Assembly (NCBI RefSeq): GCF_963678635.1
Contig: NC_087066.1
Coordinates: 63,060,282 to 63,124,281 of the forward strand
Origin: Symsagittifera roscoffensis
Taxonomy: Eukaryota; Xenacoelomorpha; Acoela; Convolutidae
Direction: 5' to 3'
Length of the DNA: 64,000 nt
Shown: piece after piece, positions 52,831 to 64,000 of the stretch
How positions within the stretch are numbered: the first letter of the stretch is position 1
How the letters are laid out: the number at the start of each line of letters is the position of its first letter
Position numbers and translations under genes: made by a program
Notes under the pieces: model-generated
The model's database searches: none
What the model saw: the letters and a program-made list of their open reading frames with translations, nothing else
Told to the model about the DNA's origin: nothing

Positions 52831-55106
52831 AACATAAAATAAATTAGAGCGGTACAGCGGGTTGATTATTGTAATCGACTAGTTGGAGTCTAGGATAATT
52901 TTTATCCTGATTTTCATCTTCAGAATCTTCTTGTTGAGGTGCCTGAGGCCTTTGATAATGCTAAAAATTTTGATCGTTCTCATATTAAACAAATTTTGAA
53001 GTCACTATAGAAGTGAAAAAAAATATTGTAAGAGGCGGCTAACAAAATTTTTCCGAAAAGAAGAGTTCGGATGGTTAGTTTGTGTAAGTGTAAAATTATT
53101 TTCTTACAAATACAAGAGCGTCGAGTATGAACTTAACGAATAGGAAAGAGGCAAATAACATTCCGCATCTTTCTAAATATTACTGTATTGTACCATAGAT
53201 ACGAGTGTATTCGTTCTTCCAAAAGTTAGGCGAGATAAGATAGTCTAAGTATATGTTTTGCGTAGATCCGTATTGTCTACTCGAGTCCGGATAGAATTGT
53301 TTACTCGCATTATGAAAAGTTTGTAATACTGTTGTAAAATACCTTTCATTTGAGAGTGATCAGTAATCATGCTCCAGAATTTTTGCATTTGTGCATAAGT
53401 GTAAATGAAAGCGTCATGGCCAGATGCAAGAGAGTGTCTTACTTGCCGTTGAATTTCTTTGGCCTTAAAAAGATCTGGACCTTTTACTTTATTATTAGAG
53501 GGTGTGAGTTCGATCCAAGAATTATTGTTATCAACTACTAGTTGATAAAGGTTTAAACGCTGATCGAAGCAGTCTTGTTGATCTGCCGATTTAAAAGTTT
53601 GTCGAGTGATCGGGTCGAATAAATGCGTTTTTTCGCGATACATAATTGGTATCCGATTATAACATGCATCCATTAATTGTAATGGAGAATAGAAATTTGG
53701 GCAGTGGTAGAGCCAGGCAGTGATAGAGTCAGATATTGCCATTGTTGTCTAAAAACATAGACCTATTCCAGGTCAAAACATAGCCCGCTAAACGCGGGCT
53801 TTCGATAGAGAGCATTTAAGTGTTGAGAATCATAGAGCGTTCTTACTCATATTGATTCGTTAAAAGTGCCATTTTGGCAGATTGAAGCATGTAAAAGCTT
53901 CGAAAAAGAATATAATCTAGTTTGGTTCCTAGATAGGCTTTCTAGTCTGTTTGTCCCGGTAAAAAGGGATAATTTTCTTTTGCTGTGTATTTCACATAAG
54001 TCAAATTTGGTTCCGAATGAATGATTCCTGTATTAGCACTCGGGTTTATTTGTAAACCGGTATCCATATTAAAGCCGTTCTGGTATGCTATGAACAATAA
54101 TTCGTATTAGGTCGGGTAGACTATTTTTGGGTGTCCACATAAAGATACTGGTTTACTCAGGTTTTTTAGCATAAACTGTAGAATGTCTTTACCTCGCGTA
54201 TGGTGGTTTGATATTTTAGTAAAATAATCTTTTACAATATAATAATTCTCTTCGTTTCGAATCAATTTTGCTTCGAATTTGTTGAGAACCGAAAAAATGC
54301 AGTTTTGGGGCTCGTCCCAAGTATATGCAAAAGGGTTGAGTCATGTTGTGTCACATCCATTTTCATAGACAGGACAAAGCAATGAAATAATATGCCTGTT
54401 ATTAACAGTGCCATCCCTTAGATTTACAGTTAAGGAAATATTTTGCATGTACGATTCGAAGGTGTCCAAAGGGATCCAAGAACGATCGCTGCATTCGTTG
54501 TGGTACTCGCCATCTACTTTGCCTCGATTTGTATTTGTGAAAATTTTTTCGTCAAAGTCAAAAGGAATATTTTTCGAGTATCCTAAGGTAACACATCCCC
54601 GTTCGGCGGCATTCTTATAAGTATCAGGGGAAATGTGTATATCAGTTGAGATTATTTTTTGGCGAGGGTCTATTCCGCATGAAACGAAAAAATCTTAAAT
54701 CCATCGGATAGATTGATGTTTTATACGACACATTGTCGAATTAATTTTTGTACTATACTGCCGTTGGTAACGAGTAACCTGGGTTTTTGTAGTTTCGATA
54801 TTTTCAGGTTGTGTTTTGCAGGGAGCAACTTTATTAACCGAGAGTATTTTATTCGATGTCATAAGTTGACAATCAAAATGCGCAATTTTTAGATCTTTTG
54901 CCGTATTAGCGTAGTCTTGTCTTCTGGATTAAAAGCGCACATTTGTTGGGGGAAATATTAAAAGAGTGTATATCGTTAACAAAAAAACTTTTACGGCGGC
55001 GGAAATTAGAAATTTTACTTATTTTCAGCAAATGGTCGATTATTTGGTCCGTTGAATGGTCAAAGTCCATAATTTGACCTTCTTCGAGATCGGTGATTTT
55101 GGACAT
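52830..55106 (-). pseudogene. Env-like glycoprotein gene, minus-strand subfamily
   Basis: It starts MSKITDLEEGQIMDFDHSTD at 55106. The ectodomain includes RQYSTKINSTMCRIKHQSIR (about 54780-54720) and the frame 53742-53245 with SITAWLYHCPNFYSPLQLMD and RIPIMYREKTHLFDPITRQT. A membrane-spanning region follows at ~53140-53060 (LFASFLFVKFILDALVF), then a tail QAPQQEDSEDENQDKNYPRL. Alignable to the + strand env but clearly diverged. Stops and frame changes throughout. Confidence 0.75.
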
Positions 55107-56070
55107 TATTTTTAAAAACGAGTGATTTTTTTTTGCATTTGCTGAGAAGTATCAATCGGCAGAGGAAGGTTTTGTCGGTTGAGAGTTTTTTGAAAGAATG
55201 ATTCTGGGCTTATTTTTTGCTGGCTTATATAGAAAAAATTTCGATAAAAATCCTTTGCTTAGGACATGTTTTAGCAAAGCCGTCTGTTCAGTTATAATTG
55301 ATATACTATTCTGTGACGTTTTTTTTTTTACTGGCACGTATCTACGGCCGTTGGGAGGTTTTTTTTTGCAATTTAAGACGACAAAGATAAGCTTGTTTGC
55401 TTATACTATAACCATATGTTTGAGTTTGCAAATAACCACAGGATTTCATCATTTGGTCAGAGATTAGTATTTTAGTAGAAGCTTTCTTCTTGAATTGTTT
55501 AGCGTATAGTTTAATGAAATTATGGCTGCAAAAATGATTAAGATAACTGGCTCAAGTATCCAAAAAAATACGAGCTTCTGAAAAATATTCGGTTTAGGAA
55601 TATAAGTGAAGAGAAAGCGGAGTAGAGAAAAAAATTTTGACTTAATGTATATTGCAGATCTCTTTGTTGTACGGGTCGAGTATTAAATATTCACGAGCGA
55701 CAATTATTTGTTCGAGGTTCCGTTTATGCGGGAAGCCGAATGGTGGTCAGCCCAAATAATGAATTTCAATTTGGATAGGAAAGCTGATATCATGTTTAAT
55801 TGTTGGGAGGAAGTTGACCAACTGTCTAGCAAGTTGATCGGTTTGCTCCTTGGTGAGGATGTGAGTATACTTTTGATTATTTGATTATAATTTCATTACT
55901 ACAGTTAAATTTTGACATAAATTTTTTTGTTTCATTTAGAAACCAATTTTTTAAAGTTCTATAAAAGCATGTTCATGGAGAACGGACGAGAGAAACTAGA
56001 TGGCTTGGTGGCAACCCGAGCCGGTAATGCAGATAGTAGCCAAGCGAAAGCAATCAAAACAAAGAAGCGA
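55107..56070 (-). other. Env leader / pol-env spacer of the minus-strand element
   Basis: The minus frames contain SLADQPTKPSSADQ-like text at 55152-55337 and a hydrophobic stretch near 55520-55600 (VILIIFAAIISLNYTL). The same ~0.9 kb is repeated in each array unit (57142-58066, 59513-60447, 61894-62825). The short plus-strand frames starting ATGACTCTAGAAAT are antisense to the pol tail end. Confidence 0.55.
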
Positions 56071-58066
56071 CAAAATGACTCTAGAAATATTGTGTGCTAA
56101 TAAAATTATACATGAAACAGCAAATAATTTTGAGTCGAAGTTGCCTTGCCTCGAAAAACATTTCTTTTTCTCTAATATCTATTGCTTTTTTACTTTTTCA
56201 CATTCTGGATATAAGACTAGATGGAACTGGACTTCCGAATTTTTGTGTGGGTGATTAGTTTTTTTTGTCTTTCTGAGCTGACTTCAGGAATAGACGCATA
56301 GAAACTATTTCCGTAGTAGTTTTCTGAAATATTTGGGGATTGCGCATAATTTGAAAATCCTGCTGAAGTATTAAAAAGCTGAAAAAAAAATTTGATGTGG
56401 TGAAACATGAAAATGTGTTCTAAGGTTCTAGTGTTCTAAGATGATTATAAAATAATTGGACATTGGGTCAGTTGAAAGCTCAGTAATTAATTTTGGCATT
56501 GTATTTTCTTTTGGGAAATATTCAACAAAATGATTGCGGTGTACCATTGTTTTCTCTGAGGTTGCATCGTTTTCTCTTTTATAGTTGACATCTGTTACCT
56601 GTTCAATTCCAGTATATAGGCCAAATCTTAAATGTAGCAGCTTTCGGGACTTTAAAAGCGGTTTAGATTTTTTTTTCAAACATTACTTTACTGCCAATTT
56701 CGGTTGGTTTACCTAGCTTATGTTGATTTCAGAAATAAAGCGCTTGATTAGTGACGCGGCGGCAATATATAAAATTATTGCTGTAAATTGTTTTAAAAAG
56801 GTTCTCTCTTTTTAAAATTTCTGTAGATTTTCGGTTTTGGAGTAACTTATCAATTTTCTCATTTTTCGCACTTTCTTCACTATGAATATGAGGTGAAAGG
56901 CCGGTGCAATATTCTGAGATGCATCGTTAATCATAATCTTGATTTAATCCTAGTTTTAAAAGCGCGCATTTGTTGAGGAATTATTAAAAGAACGTATATA
57001 GTTTTTACCAAAAATTTTTTAGTTTTGGACGGCAGAGGAAAATCGAAATTTTACCTACTTTCAGCAAATCATCGATTATTTGGTCCATTGAATGGTCAAA
57101 GTCCTTAATTTCACTTTCTTCGAGATCGGTGATTTTAGACATTATTTTAAAAAACGATTGGTTTTTTTCCGCAATTGCTGAGAATTATCAATTGGCAGAG
57201 GAAAGTTTTGGAGAATGAATAGTTTTTGAAAGAATGATTCTAGGCTCATTTTTTGCTGGCTGATATAGATCAGATTTCGATAAAATTTCTTTGTTTAGGA
57301 CATGTTTTAGCAAAGCCGGCTGTTCAGTTATAATTGATATACTGTACTGTGACGTATTTTTCTTACTGCCATGTGTCTACGGCCGTTGGGAGGAGTTTTA
57401 TTTGCAATTTAAGACGGCAGTGATAAGTATTATTTGCTTATTTTATAACCATGTTTGAGTTTGCAAATAACCATAGGATTTCATCATTTGGTCAGAGATT
57501 AGTATTTTAGTAGAAGCTTTCTTCTTGAATTTTTTAGCTTCTAGTTTAATGAAAGTATGGCTGCAAAAATGATAAAGATAACTGGCTCAAGTATCCAAAA
57601 AAATCGAGCTTCTGAAAAATATTCGGCTTAGGAATATAAGTGATGAGAAAGAGGAGGAGAGAAAAAAATTATGACTTTATGTATATTTAAGATCTCTTTA
57701 TTTTACGGGTCGAGTATTAAGTATTCACGAACGACATTTATTTGTTCGAGTTTCCGCTTTTACGGGAAGCCAAATAGTGGTCAGCCCAAATATTAAAATT
57801 TGGATAGGAAGGCTGATATCACATTTAATTGTTAGGAGGAAATTGACCAAATGTTTAGCGGTTCGATAGTGTTGATCGGTTTGCTCCTTGGTGATGATGT
57901 GAGTATACTTTTGATCATTTGATTACGATTCGAAAAGTACAGTTTTATTGTGGCATAAATGTTCTTGTTTCGTTTAAAAACTAATGCTTTTAACTTTTTT
58001 TTAGTTGTATAAAAGCATGTTCATGGAGAACGGACGATACAAACTAGATATGCTAAAAATATACAA
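56000..58066 (-). repeat. Tandem array unit 1 (2.07 kb, internally deleted)
   Basis: Minus-strand order: env leader, env start (57141 down to ~56951), integrase C-terminal module (~56950 down to 56430), pol tail. It lacks ~314 bp found in the next units (58484-58808 region). The landmark AAAATGACTCTAGAAAT sits at 56072. Confidence 0.88.
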
Positions 58067-60447
58067 TGGCTTGGTGGCAACATGAGCCGGTATTGCAAAT
58101 AGTAGCCAAGAGCAATCAGTCAAAATAAAGAAGCGTCAAAATGACTCTAGAAATATTGTGTGCTAATAAAATTATAAATGAAATAGCAAATAATTTTGAG
58201 TCGAAGTTGCCTTGGAACGAAAAAGAGATTTACTTTTCTATTATCCAATTGTCTTTCTACCTTTTTTTTTCAAATCTGGGTATAAGACTAGAAGGAATTG
58301 GACTACTGAATTTTTGTGTGGGACGATTAGTTCTTTTTGTCCTTACTGAGTTGACTTTAAGAATAGGCGCATAGAAACTGTTTTCGTAGTAGTTTTCTGA
58401 GTTATTTGAGGATTGCGCATAATTTGAAAATCCTTCTGAACTATTAGAAAGCTGAGAAAAATTTTGGGGTGGTGAAACATGAAAATGTGTTCTAATGTTC
58501 CGGTGGCTATGCGTGCTTCTTGGGCTATTGAGAACACTTAGTTCATTTAATATACGTTTTGGGTATGGCGTAGAACTATTATTAGGCTGTATATTGGGGT
58601 TAAATGATGTTGATTTGATTAAAGTCCCTAAGTTTATAGTTTCCTGTCCGGAATCAGAACTTTGTATGGCGACTTATTTTGTTCAGATTTTCTGATTGTA
58701 GAATCGTGGTTTGGCATATAACGATATCCACTAGAATTCACTAGCCAATAGGAATAATTTGCAAATTCAGTCTTTTTGGGCTGATTAAAATCGTCGATTT
58801 GTCAATTTGTTAGATGATTATAAAATAATTGGACCTTGGGTCAGTTGAAAACTCAGTAACCAATTTTGATATTGTATTTTCTTTTGGGAAAAATTCAACA
58901 ATATGATTGCGGTGTACCATTGTTTTCGCTGAGGTTGCATCGTTTTCTTTTTTATAGTTGACATTTCTTACTTAATCAATTATAGTATATAGACCAGATC
59001 ATAAATGTAGCAGCTTTTGGGACTTTAAAAGCGGTTTAGATCTTTTATCAAGCAAAATTTTACTGCCAATATCGATTGGGTTACCCAGTTTATGCTGATT
59101 TCGGAAATAATGAGCTTGATTAGTGACGCGGCGGCAATGTATGAAATTATTGCTGTAAATTGTTTTAAAAAGGTTCGCTCCTTCTAAAATTTCTGAACAT
59201 ATTCAGTTTTGGAGTAACTTAACAATTTTTTTCTTTTTTGCATTTTCTTCACTATGAATCTGAGGTGAAAAGCCGGTGCAAATTTCTGAGATGCATCGTC
59301 AATCATAATCATGAAATAATCCTAGTTTTAAAAGCGCGCATTTGTTGGGGAAATATTAAAAGAGTGTGTAAAGTTAACCAAAAAATTTTTAGTTTTGGAC
59401 GGCGAAGGAAAATAGAAACTTTACTTACTTTCAGCAAATCATCAATTATTTGGTCCGTTGAATGATCAAAGTCCACATTTTCACCTTTTTCGAGATCGCT
59501 GATTTTAGACATTTTTTCTTAAATTGATTGATTTTTTTGCAATTGCTGAGAAGGATCAATCGGCAGAGGAAGTTTTTGGAGGTTAAGAGGTTATGAAAGA
59601 ATGATTTTGGGCTTAATTTTTGCTGGTTTATATAGATCAGATTCCGATAAAATTTATTCGCTTAAGAAACGTTTTAGCAAAGCCAGCTGTTCAGTTATAA
59701 TTGATATACTATTCTATGCCGTATTTGTTTTTACTGGCACGTGTCTACGGCAGTTGGGAGGGGTTTTATTTGTAATTTAAAATGGTATTGATAAGCATGT
59801 TTGCTTAAATTATAACCATATCTTTGAGATTGCAAATAACCATATGATTTCACAATTTGGTCAGATAGTAATTTTTTAGTAGAAGCATTCTTCTTGAATT
59901 TATTAACTTCTAATTGATTGAAATTACGGCTGCAAAAAATGATAACCATAACTGGCTCAAGGATCCAGAAATTTTAGAGCTTGTAAAAAATATTCCGTTT
60001 TTGAAAATAAGTGATGAGAAAAAGGAGGAGAGAAAAAAAATTTACGAATTTTTGTATAATTCAGATCTCTTCATTTTACGGATCGAATATTAAGCATTCA
60101 CGAACGACAATTGTTTGTTCGAGTTCCGCTTTTGCGGGAAGCAGAATAGTGGTCAGCCCAAATAATAAAATTTACTTTGGATAGGAAGGCTGATATCATG
60201 TTCAATAGTTGGGAGGAAATTGACCAACTGTCTAGCAATTCAATAGTGTAGTGTTGATCGGTTTGCTCCTTGTTGAGGATGTGAGTATACTTTTGATCAT
60301 TTGATTCCGATTCAAAAAGTACAGTTTTATTGTGACATAAATGTTCTTGTTTCGTTTAAAAACTAATGCTTTTAACTTTTTTTTAGTTGTATAAAAGCAT
60401 GTTCAAGGAGAACGGACGATACAAACTAGATATGCTAAAAATATACA
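58066..60447 (-). repeat. Tandem array unit 2 (2.38 kb)
   Basis: Near-identical to unit 3. Landmarks: AAAATGACTCTAGAAAT at 58138, pol tail 58260-58810, integrase C-terminal module 58810-59320 (KPLLKSRKLLHL, MVHRNH), env start MSKISDLEKGENVDFDHSTD at 59512 down to ~59323. Confidence 0.92.
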
Positions 60448-61189
60448 ATGGCTTGGTGGCAACATGAGCCGGTATTGCAAATAGTAGCCAAGAGCAATCA
60501 GTCAAAGTAAAGAAGCGTCAAAATGACTCTAGAAATATTGAGTGCTAATAAAATTATAAATGAAATAGCAAATAATTTTGAGTCGAAGTTGCCTTGGAAC
60601 GAAAAAGAGATTTACTTTTCTATTATCCAATTGTCTTTCTACCTTTTTTTTCAAATCTGGGTATAAGACTAGAAGGAATTGGACTACTGAATTTTTGTGT
60701 GGGACGATTAGTTCTTTTTGTCCTTTCTGAGTTGACTTTAAGAATAGGCGCATAGAAACTGTTTTCGTAGTAGTTTTCTGAGTTATTTGAGGATTGCGCA
60801 TAATTTGAAAATCCTTCTGAACTATTAGAAAGCTGAGAAAAATTTTGGGGTGGTGAAACATGAAAATGTGTTCTAATGTTCCGGTGGCTATGCGTGCTTC
60901 TTGGGCTATTGAGAACACTTAGTTCATTTAATATACGTTTTGGGTATGGCGTAGAACTATTATTAGGCTGTATATTGGGGTTAAATGATGTTGATTTGAT
61001 TAAAGTCCCTAAGTTTATAGTTTCCTGTCCGGAATCAGAACTTTGTATGGCGACTTATTTTGTTCAGATTTTCTGATTGTAGAATCGTGGTTTGGCATAT
61101 AACGATATCCACTAGATATCACTAGCCAATAGGAATAATTTGCAAATTCAGTCTTTTTGGGCTGATTAAAATCGTCGATTTGTCAATTT

Positions 61190-61703
61190 GTTAGATGATT
61201 TTAAAATAATTGGACCTTGGGTCAGTTGAAAACTCAGTAACCAATTTTGATATTGTATTTTCTTTTGGGAAAAAGTCAACAATATGATTGCGGTGTACCA
61301 TTGTTTTCGCTGAGGTTGCATCGTTTTCTTTTTTATAGTTGACATTTCTTACTTAATCAATTACAGTATATAGACCAGATCATAAATGTAGCAGCTTTCG
61401 GGACTTTAAAAGCGGTTTAGATCTTTTATCAAGCAAAATTTTACAGCCAATATCGATTGGGTTACCCAGTTTATGCTGATTTCGGAAATAATGAGCTTGA
61501 TTAGTGACGCGGCGGCAATGTATGAAATTATTGCTGTAAATTGTTTTAAAAAGGTTCGCTCCTTCTAAAATTTCTGAACATATTCGGTTTTGCAGTAACT
61601 TATCAATTTTTTTCTTTTTTGCACTTTCTTCACTATGAATCTGAGGTGAAAGGCCGGTGCAAATTTCTGAGATGCATCGTTAATCATAATCATGAAATAA
61701 TTC
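61190..61703 (-). pseudogene. Integrase C-terminal module, array unit 3 (representative)
   Basis: The minus strand reads the integrase segment SPQIHSEESAKKKKIDKLLQ, parallel to element B 52210-52280. It then gives RRVTNQAHYFRNQHKLGNPI, KPLLKSRKLLHL and NDATSAKTMVHRNH, the GPY/F-type C-terminal module of gypsy integrases. It is fused at ~61703 directly to the truncated env start. The same module is in the other units. Confidence 0.8.
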
Positions 61704-61893
61704 TAGTTTTAAAAGCGCGCATTTGTTGGGGAAATATTAAAAGAGTGTGTAAAGTTAACCAAAAAATTTTTAGTTTTGGACGGCGAAGGAAAATAGAAAC
61801 TTTACTTACTTTGAGCAAATCATCAATTATTTGGTCCGTTGAATGATCAAAGTCCACATTTTCACCTTTTTCGAGATCGCTGATTTTAGACAT
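61704..61893 (-). pseudogene. Env start fragment, array unit 3 (representative)
   Basis: MSKISDLEKGENVDFDHSTD, then IIDDLLKVSKVSIFLRR and QQMRAFKTR. The env frame stops being env after about 63 codons, exactly where integrase text begins. Identical fragments at 59323-59512 and 56951-57141. Confidence 0.8.
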
Positions 61894-62824
61894 TTTTTCT
61901 TAAACTGATTGATTTTTTCGCAATTGCTGAGAAGGATCAATCGGCAGAGGAAGTTTTTGGAGGTAGAGAGTTTATGAAAGAATGATTCTGGGCTTAATTT
62001 TTGCTGGTTTATATAGATCATATTCCGATAAAAGTTATTCGCTTAAGAAACGTTTTAGCAAAGATAGCTGTTCAGTTATAATTGATATACTATTCTATGC
62101 CGTATTTGTTTTTACTGGCACGTGTCTACAGCAGTTGGGAGGGGTTTTATTTGTAATTTAAGATGGTATTGATAAGCATGTTTGCTTATATTATAACCAT
62201 ATCTTTGAGATTGCAAATAACCATATGATTTCACATTTTGGTCAGATATTACTTTTTTAGTAGAAGCATTCTTCTTGAAATTATTAACTTCTAATTGATT
62301 GAAATTATGGCTGCAAAAACTGATAACCATAACTGGCTCAAGGATCCAGAAAATTTAGAGCTTGTAAAAAATATTCCGTTTTTGAAAATAAGTGATGAGA
62401 AAAAGGCGAAGAGAAAAAAAATTTACGAATTTTTGTATAATTCAGATCTCTCCATTTTACGGATCGAATATTAAGCATTCACGAACGACAATTGTTTGTT
62501 CGAGTTCCGCTTTTGCGGGAAGCAGAATAGTGGTCAGCCCAAATAATAAAATTTAATTTGGATAGGAAGGCTGATATCATGTTCAATTGTTGGGAGGAAA
62601 TTGACCAACTGTTTAGCGGTTTGATAGTGTTGATCGGTTTGCTCCTTGGTGAGGATCTGAGTATACTTTTGATCATTTGATTACGATTTCAAAACTACAG
62701 TTTTATTTTGACATCAATGTTCTTGTTTCCTTTAAAAACTAATGTTTTTTTACTTTTTTTAAGTTCTATAAAAGCATGTTTATGGAGACCGGACGAGACA
62801 AACTAGATATGCTAAAAAAAATTA

Positions 62825-64000
62825 CAATTGCTTGGTGACATCCCGCGCCGGTATTGCAGATAGTAGCCAAGCGCAAGCAACCAAAACAAATCAGCGACAA
62901 AATGACTCTAGAAATTTTGTGTGCTAATATAAATATACATGAAAGAGCAAATAATTTTGAGTCGAAGTTGCCTTGCGGCGAATTTTTTTTTCCATCTCAT
63001 ATCCATTTGCCTTTTTACTTTTTCCCTTTCTCGTTATAAGACTAGATGGAATTGGACTTTTGAGTTTTTGTGTGGGACGATTAGTTCTTTTTGACCTTTC
63101 TGAGCTGACTTCAGGAATAGGCTCATTTAAACGGTTTTCGTAGTAGTTTTCTGAATTATTTGGGGATTGCGCATAATTTAAAAATCCTTCTGAAGTATTA
63201 GAAAGCTGAGAAAAATTTTGTGGTGGTGAAATATGAAATTGTGCTCTAATGTTCCGTTGGCTGTGCGTGCTACTTGGGCAATTGAACTCACTCAGTTCAT
63301 TTAATTTACGTTTTGGGTATGGCGTAGAACTATTATTAGGCTGTATATTGGGGTTAATTGATGTTGATTTGAATAAAGTCCCTAAGTTTATAGTTTCCTG
63401 TCCGGAATCAGAACTTTGTATGGTGACTTATTTTGTTCAGATTTTCTGATTGTAGAATCGTGGTTTGGCATATAACGATGTCCACTAGATATCACTAGCC
63501 ATTAGGAATAATTTGCAAATTCAGTCTTTTTGGGCTGATTAAAATCGTCGATATGTCGATTTGTTAGATGATTATAAAATAATTGGACCTTGGGTCAGTT
63601 GAAAACTCAGTAACCATTTTTGATATTGTATTTTCGTTTGGGAAAAATTCAACAATATGGTTGCGGTGTACCATTGTTTTCTCTGAGGTTGCATCGTTTT
63701 CTCTTTTATAGTTGATATTTCTTATTTAATCAATTACAGTATATAGACCAGATCATTAATGTAGCAGCTTTCGGGACTTTAAAAGCGGTTTAGATCTTTT
63801 ATCAAGCAAAATTTTGCTGCCAATATCGATTGGTTTACCCAGCTTATGTTGATTTCGGAAATAATGAGCTTGATTAGTGACGCGGCGGCAATGTATAAAA
63901 TTATTGCTGTAAATTGTTTTAAAAAGGTTCGCTCCTTCTAAAATTTCTGAAGATATTCGGTTTTGGAGTAACTTAACAATTTTTTCTTTTTTGCACTTTC
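62825..64000 (-). repeat. Tandem array unit 4 (runs off the window end)
   Basis: AAAATGACTCTAGAAAT at 62898, pol tail 63010-63570, integrase C-terminal module from 63570 to the window end. More diverged from units 2 and 3 than they are from each other. The array continues past 64000. Confidence 0.9.

Larger units (their letters stand above)
60447..62825 (-). repeat. Tandem array unit 3 (2.38 kb)
   Basis: All landmarks are shifted by 2379-2381 bp relative to unit 2: AAAATGACTCTAGAAAT at 60519, env start at 61893, minus frame 60529-60918. By eye few differences separate units 2 and 3, so this duplication is recent. Confidence 0.92.

Noticed and set aside
56075-62960. Plus-strand frames beginning MTLEILCANKI in every array unit, each ~80-130 bp downstream of a TATAAAAG
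   Set aside because: They are antisense to the pol-tail end (minus frame ...PRQLRLKIICYF), which is also seen in sense on the + strand in element B at 52340. Repetition comes from the array, not from a new gene.
56000-64000. CRISPR-like or satellite array of short units
   Set aside because: The unit is 2.0-2.4 kb and made of retroelement coding sequence; there is no short repeat/spacer structure.
27600-64000. A recent exogenous virus integration
   Set aside because: All copies are broken by many stops, frameshifts, deletions and rearrangements, and shared breaks predate local duplications. These are old endogenous elements.

Overview
The window is eukaryotic: AT-rich DNA with short in-phase exons bounded by GT/AG, tRNA-derived SINE-like repeats and env-bearing Ty3/gypsy retroelements. 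The only host gene recognised is the 3' part of IFT172, a ciliary transport gene. This points to a ciliated metazoan, probably an aquatic invertebrate; I cannot name the lineage.

1-16.3 kb holds the last ~14 exons of IFT172 on the + strand (about 810 codons), ending at 16062 with AATAAA signals at 16255 and 16312. Its introns carry SINE-like repeats, a 732-bp palindromic element with Tc1/mariner-type ends (10558-11289), and a 3.5-kb non-LTR-type reverse transcriptase element on the minus strand (11690-15198, 13-bp target duplication). The latter sits inside an older element that I interpret as Helentron-associated.

16.3-27.6 kb is repeat-filled intergenic DNA. It holds two ~515-bp copies of the Helentron-like family. 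One is inserted into an older, diverged copy whose unoccupied counterpart is visible at 27.25-27.6 kb.

27.6-64 kb is a dense cluster of decayed env-bearing Ty3/gypsy retroelements. Element A (+, 27.6-32.8 kb) and element B (+, 46.7-52.4 kb) both keep gag/protease/RT/RNase H/integrase remnants. Both also carry, between protease and reverse transcriptase, a region I read as a macro domain of the OARD1/TARG1 ADP-ribose hydrolase type. From 32731 to 45069 a 6.1-6.2 kb segment (pol end, spacer, env, accessory ORF, second env fragment) is duplicated in tandem. From 52.44 kb the orientation flips. A minus-strand env and accessory ORF (52.6-55.1 kb) is followed by a tandem array of ~2.0-2.4 kb units that runs off the window end. 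Each array unit joins integrase C-terminus, pol tail, env leader and the first ~65 env codons.

Every retroelement gene seen is broken by stops, frameshifts or deletions. No LTR pair could be confirmed by eye. The strongest candidates for something undescribed are the macro domain in Pol, and the accessory ORF after env, which has a conserved acidic/leucine N-terminal motif and a C-terminal leucine-heptad coiled coil.
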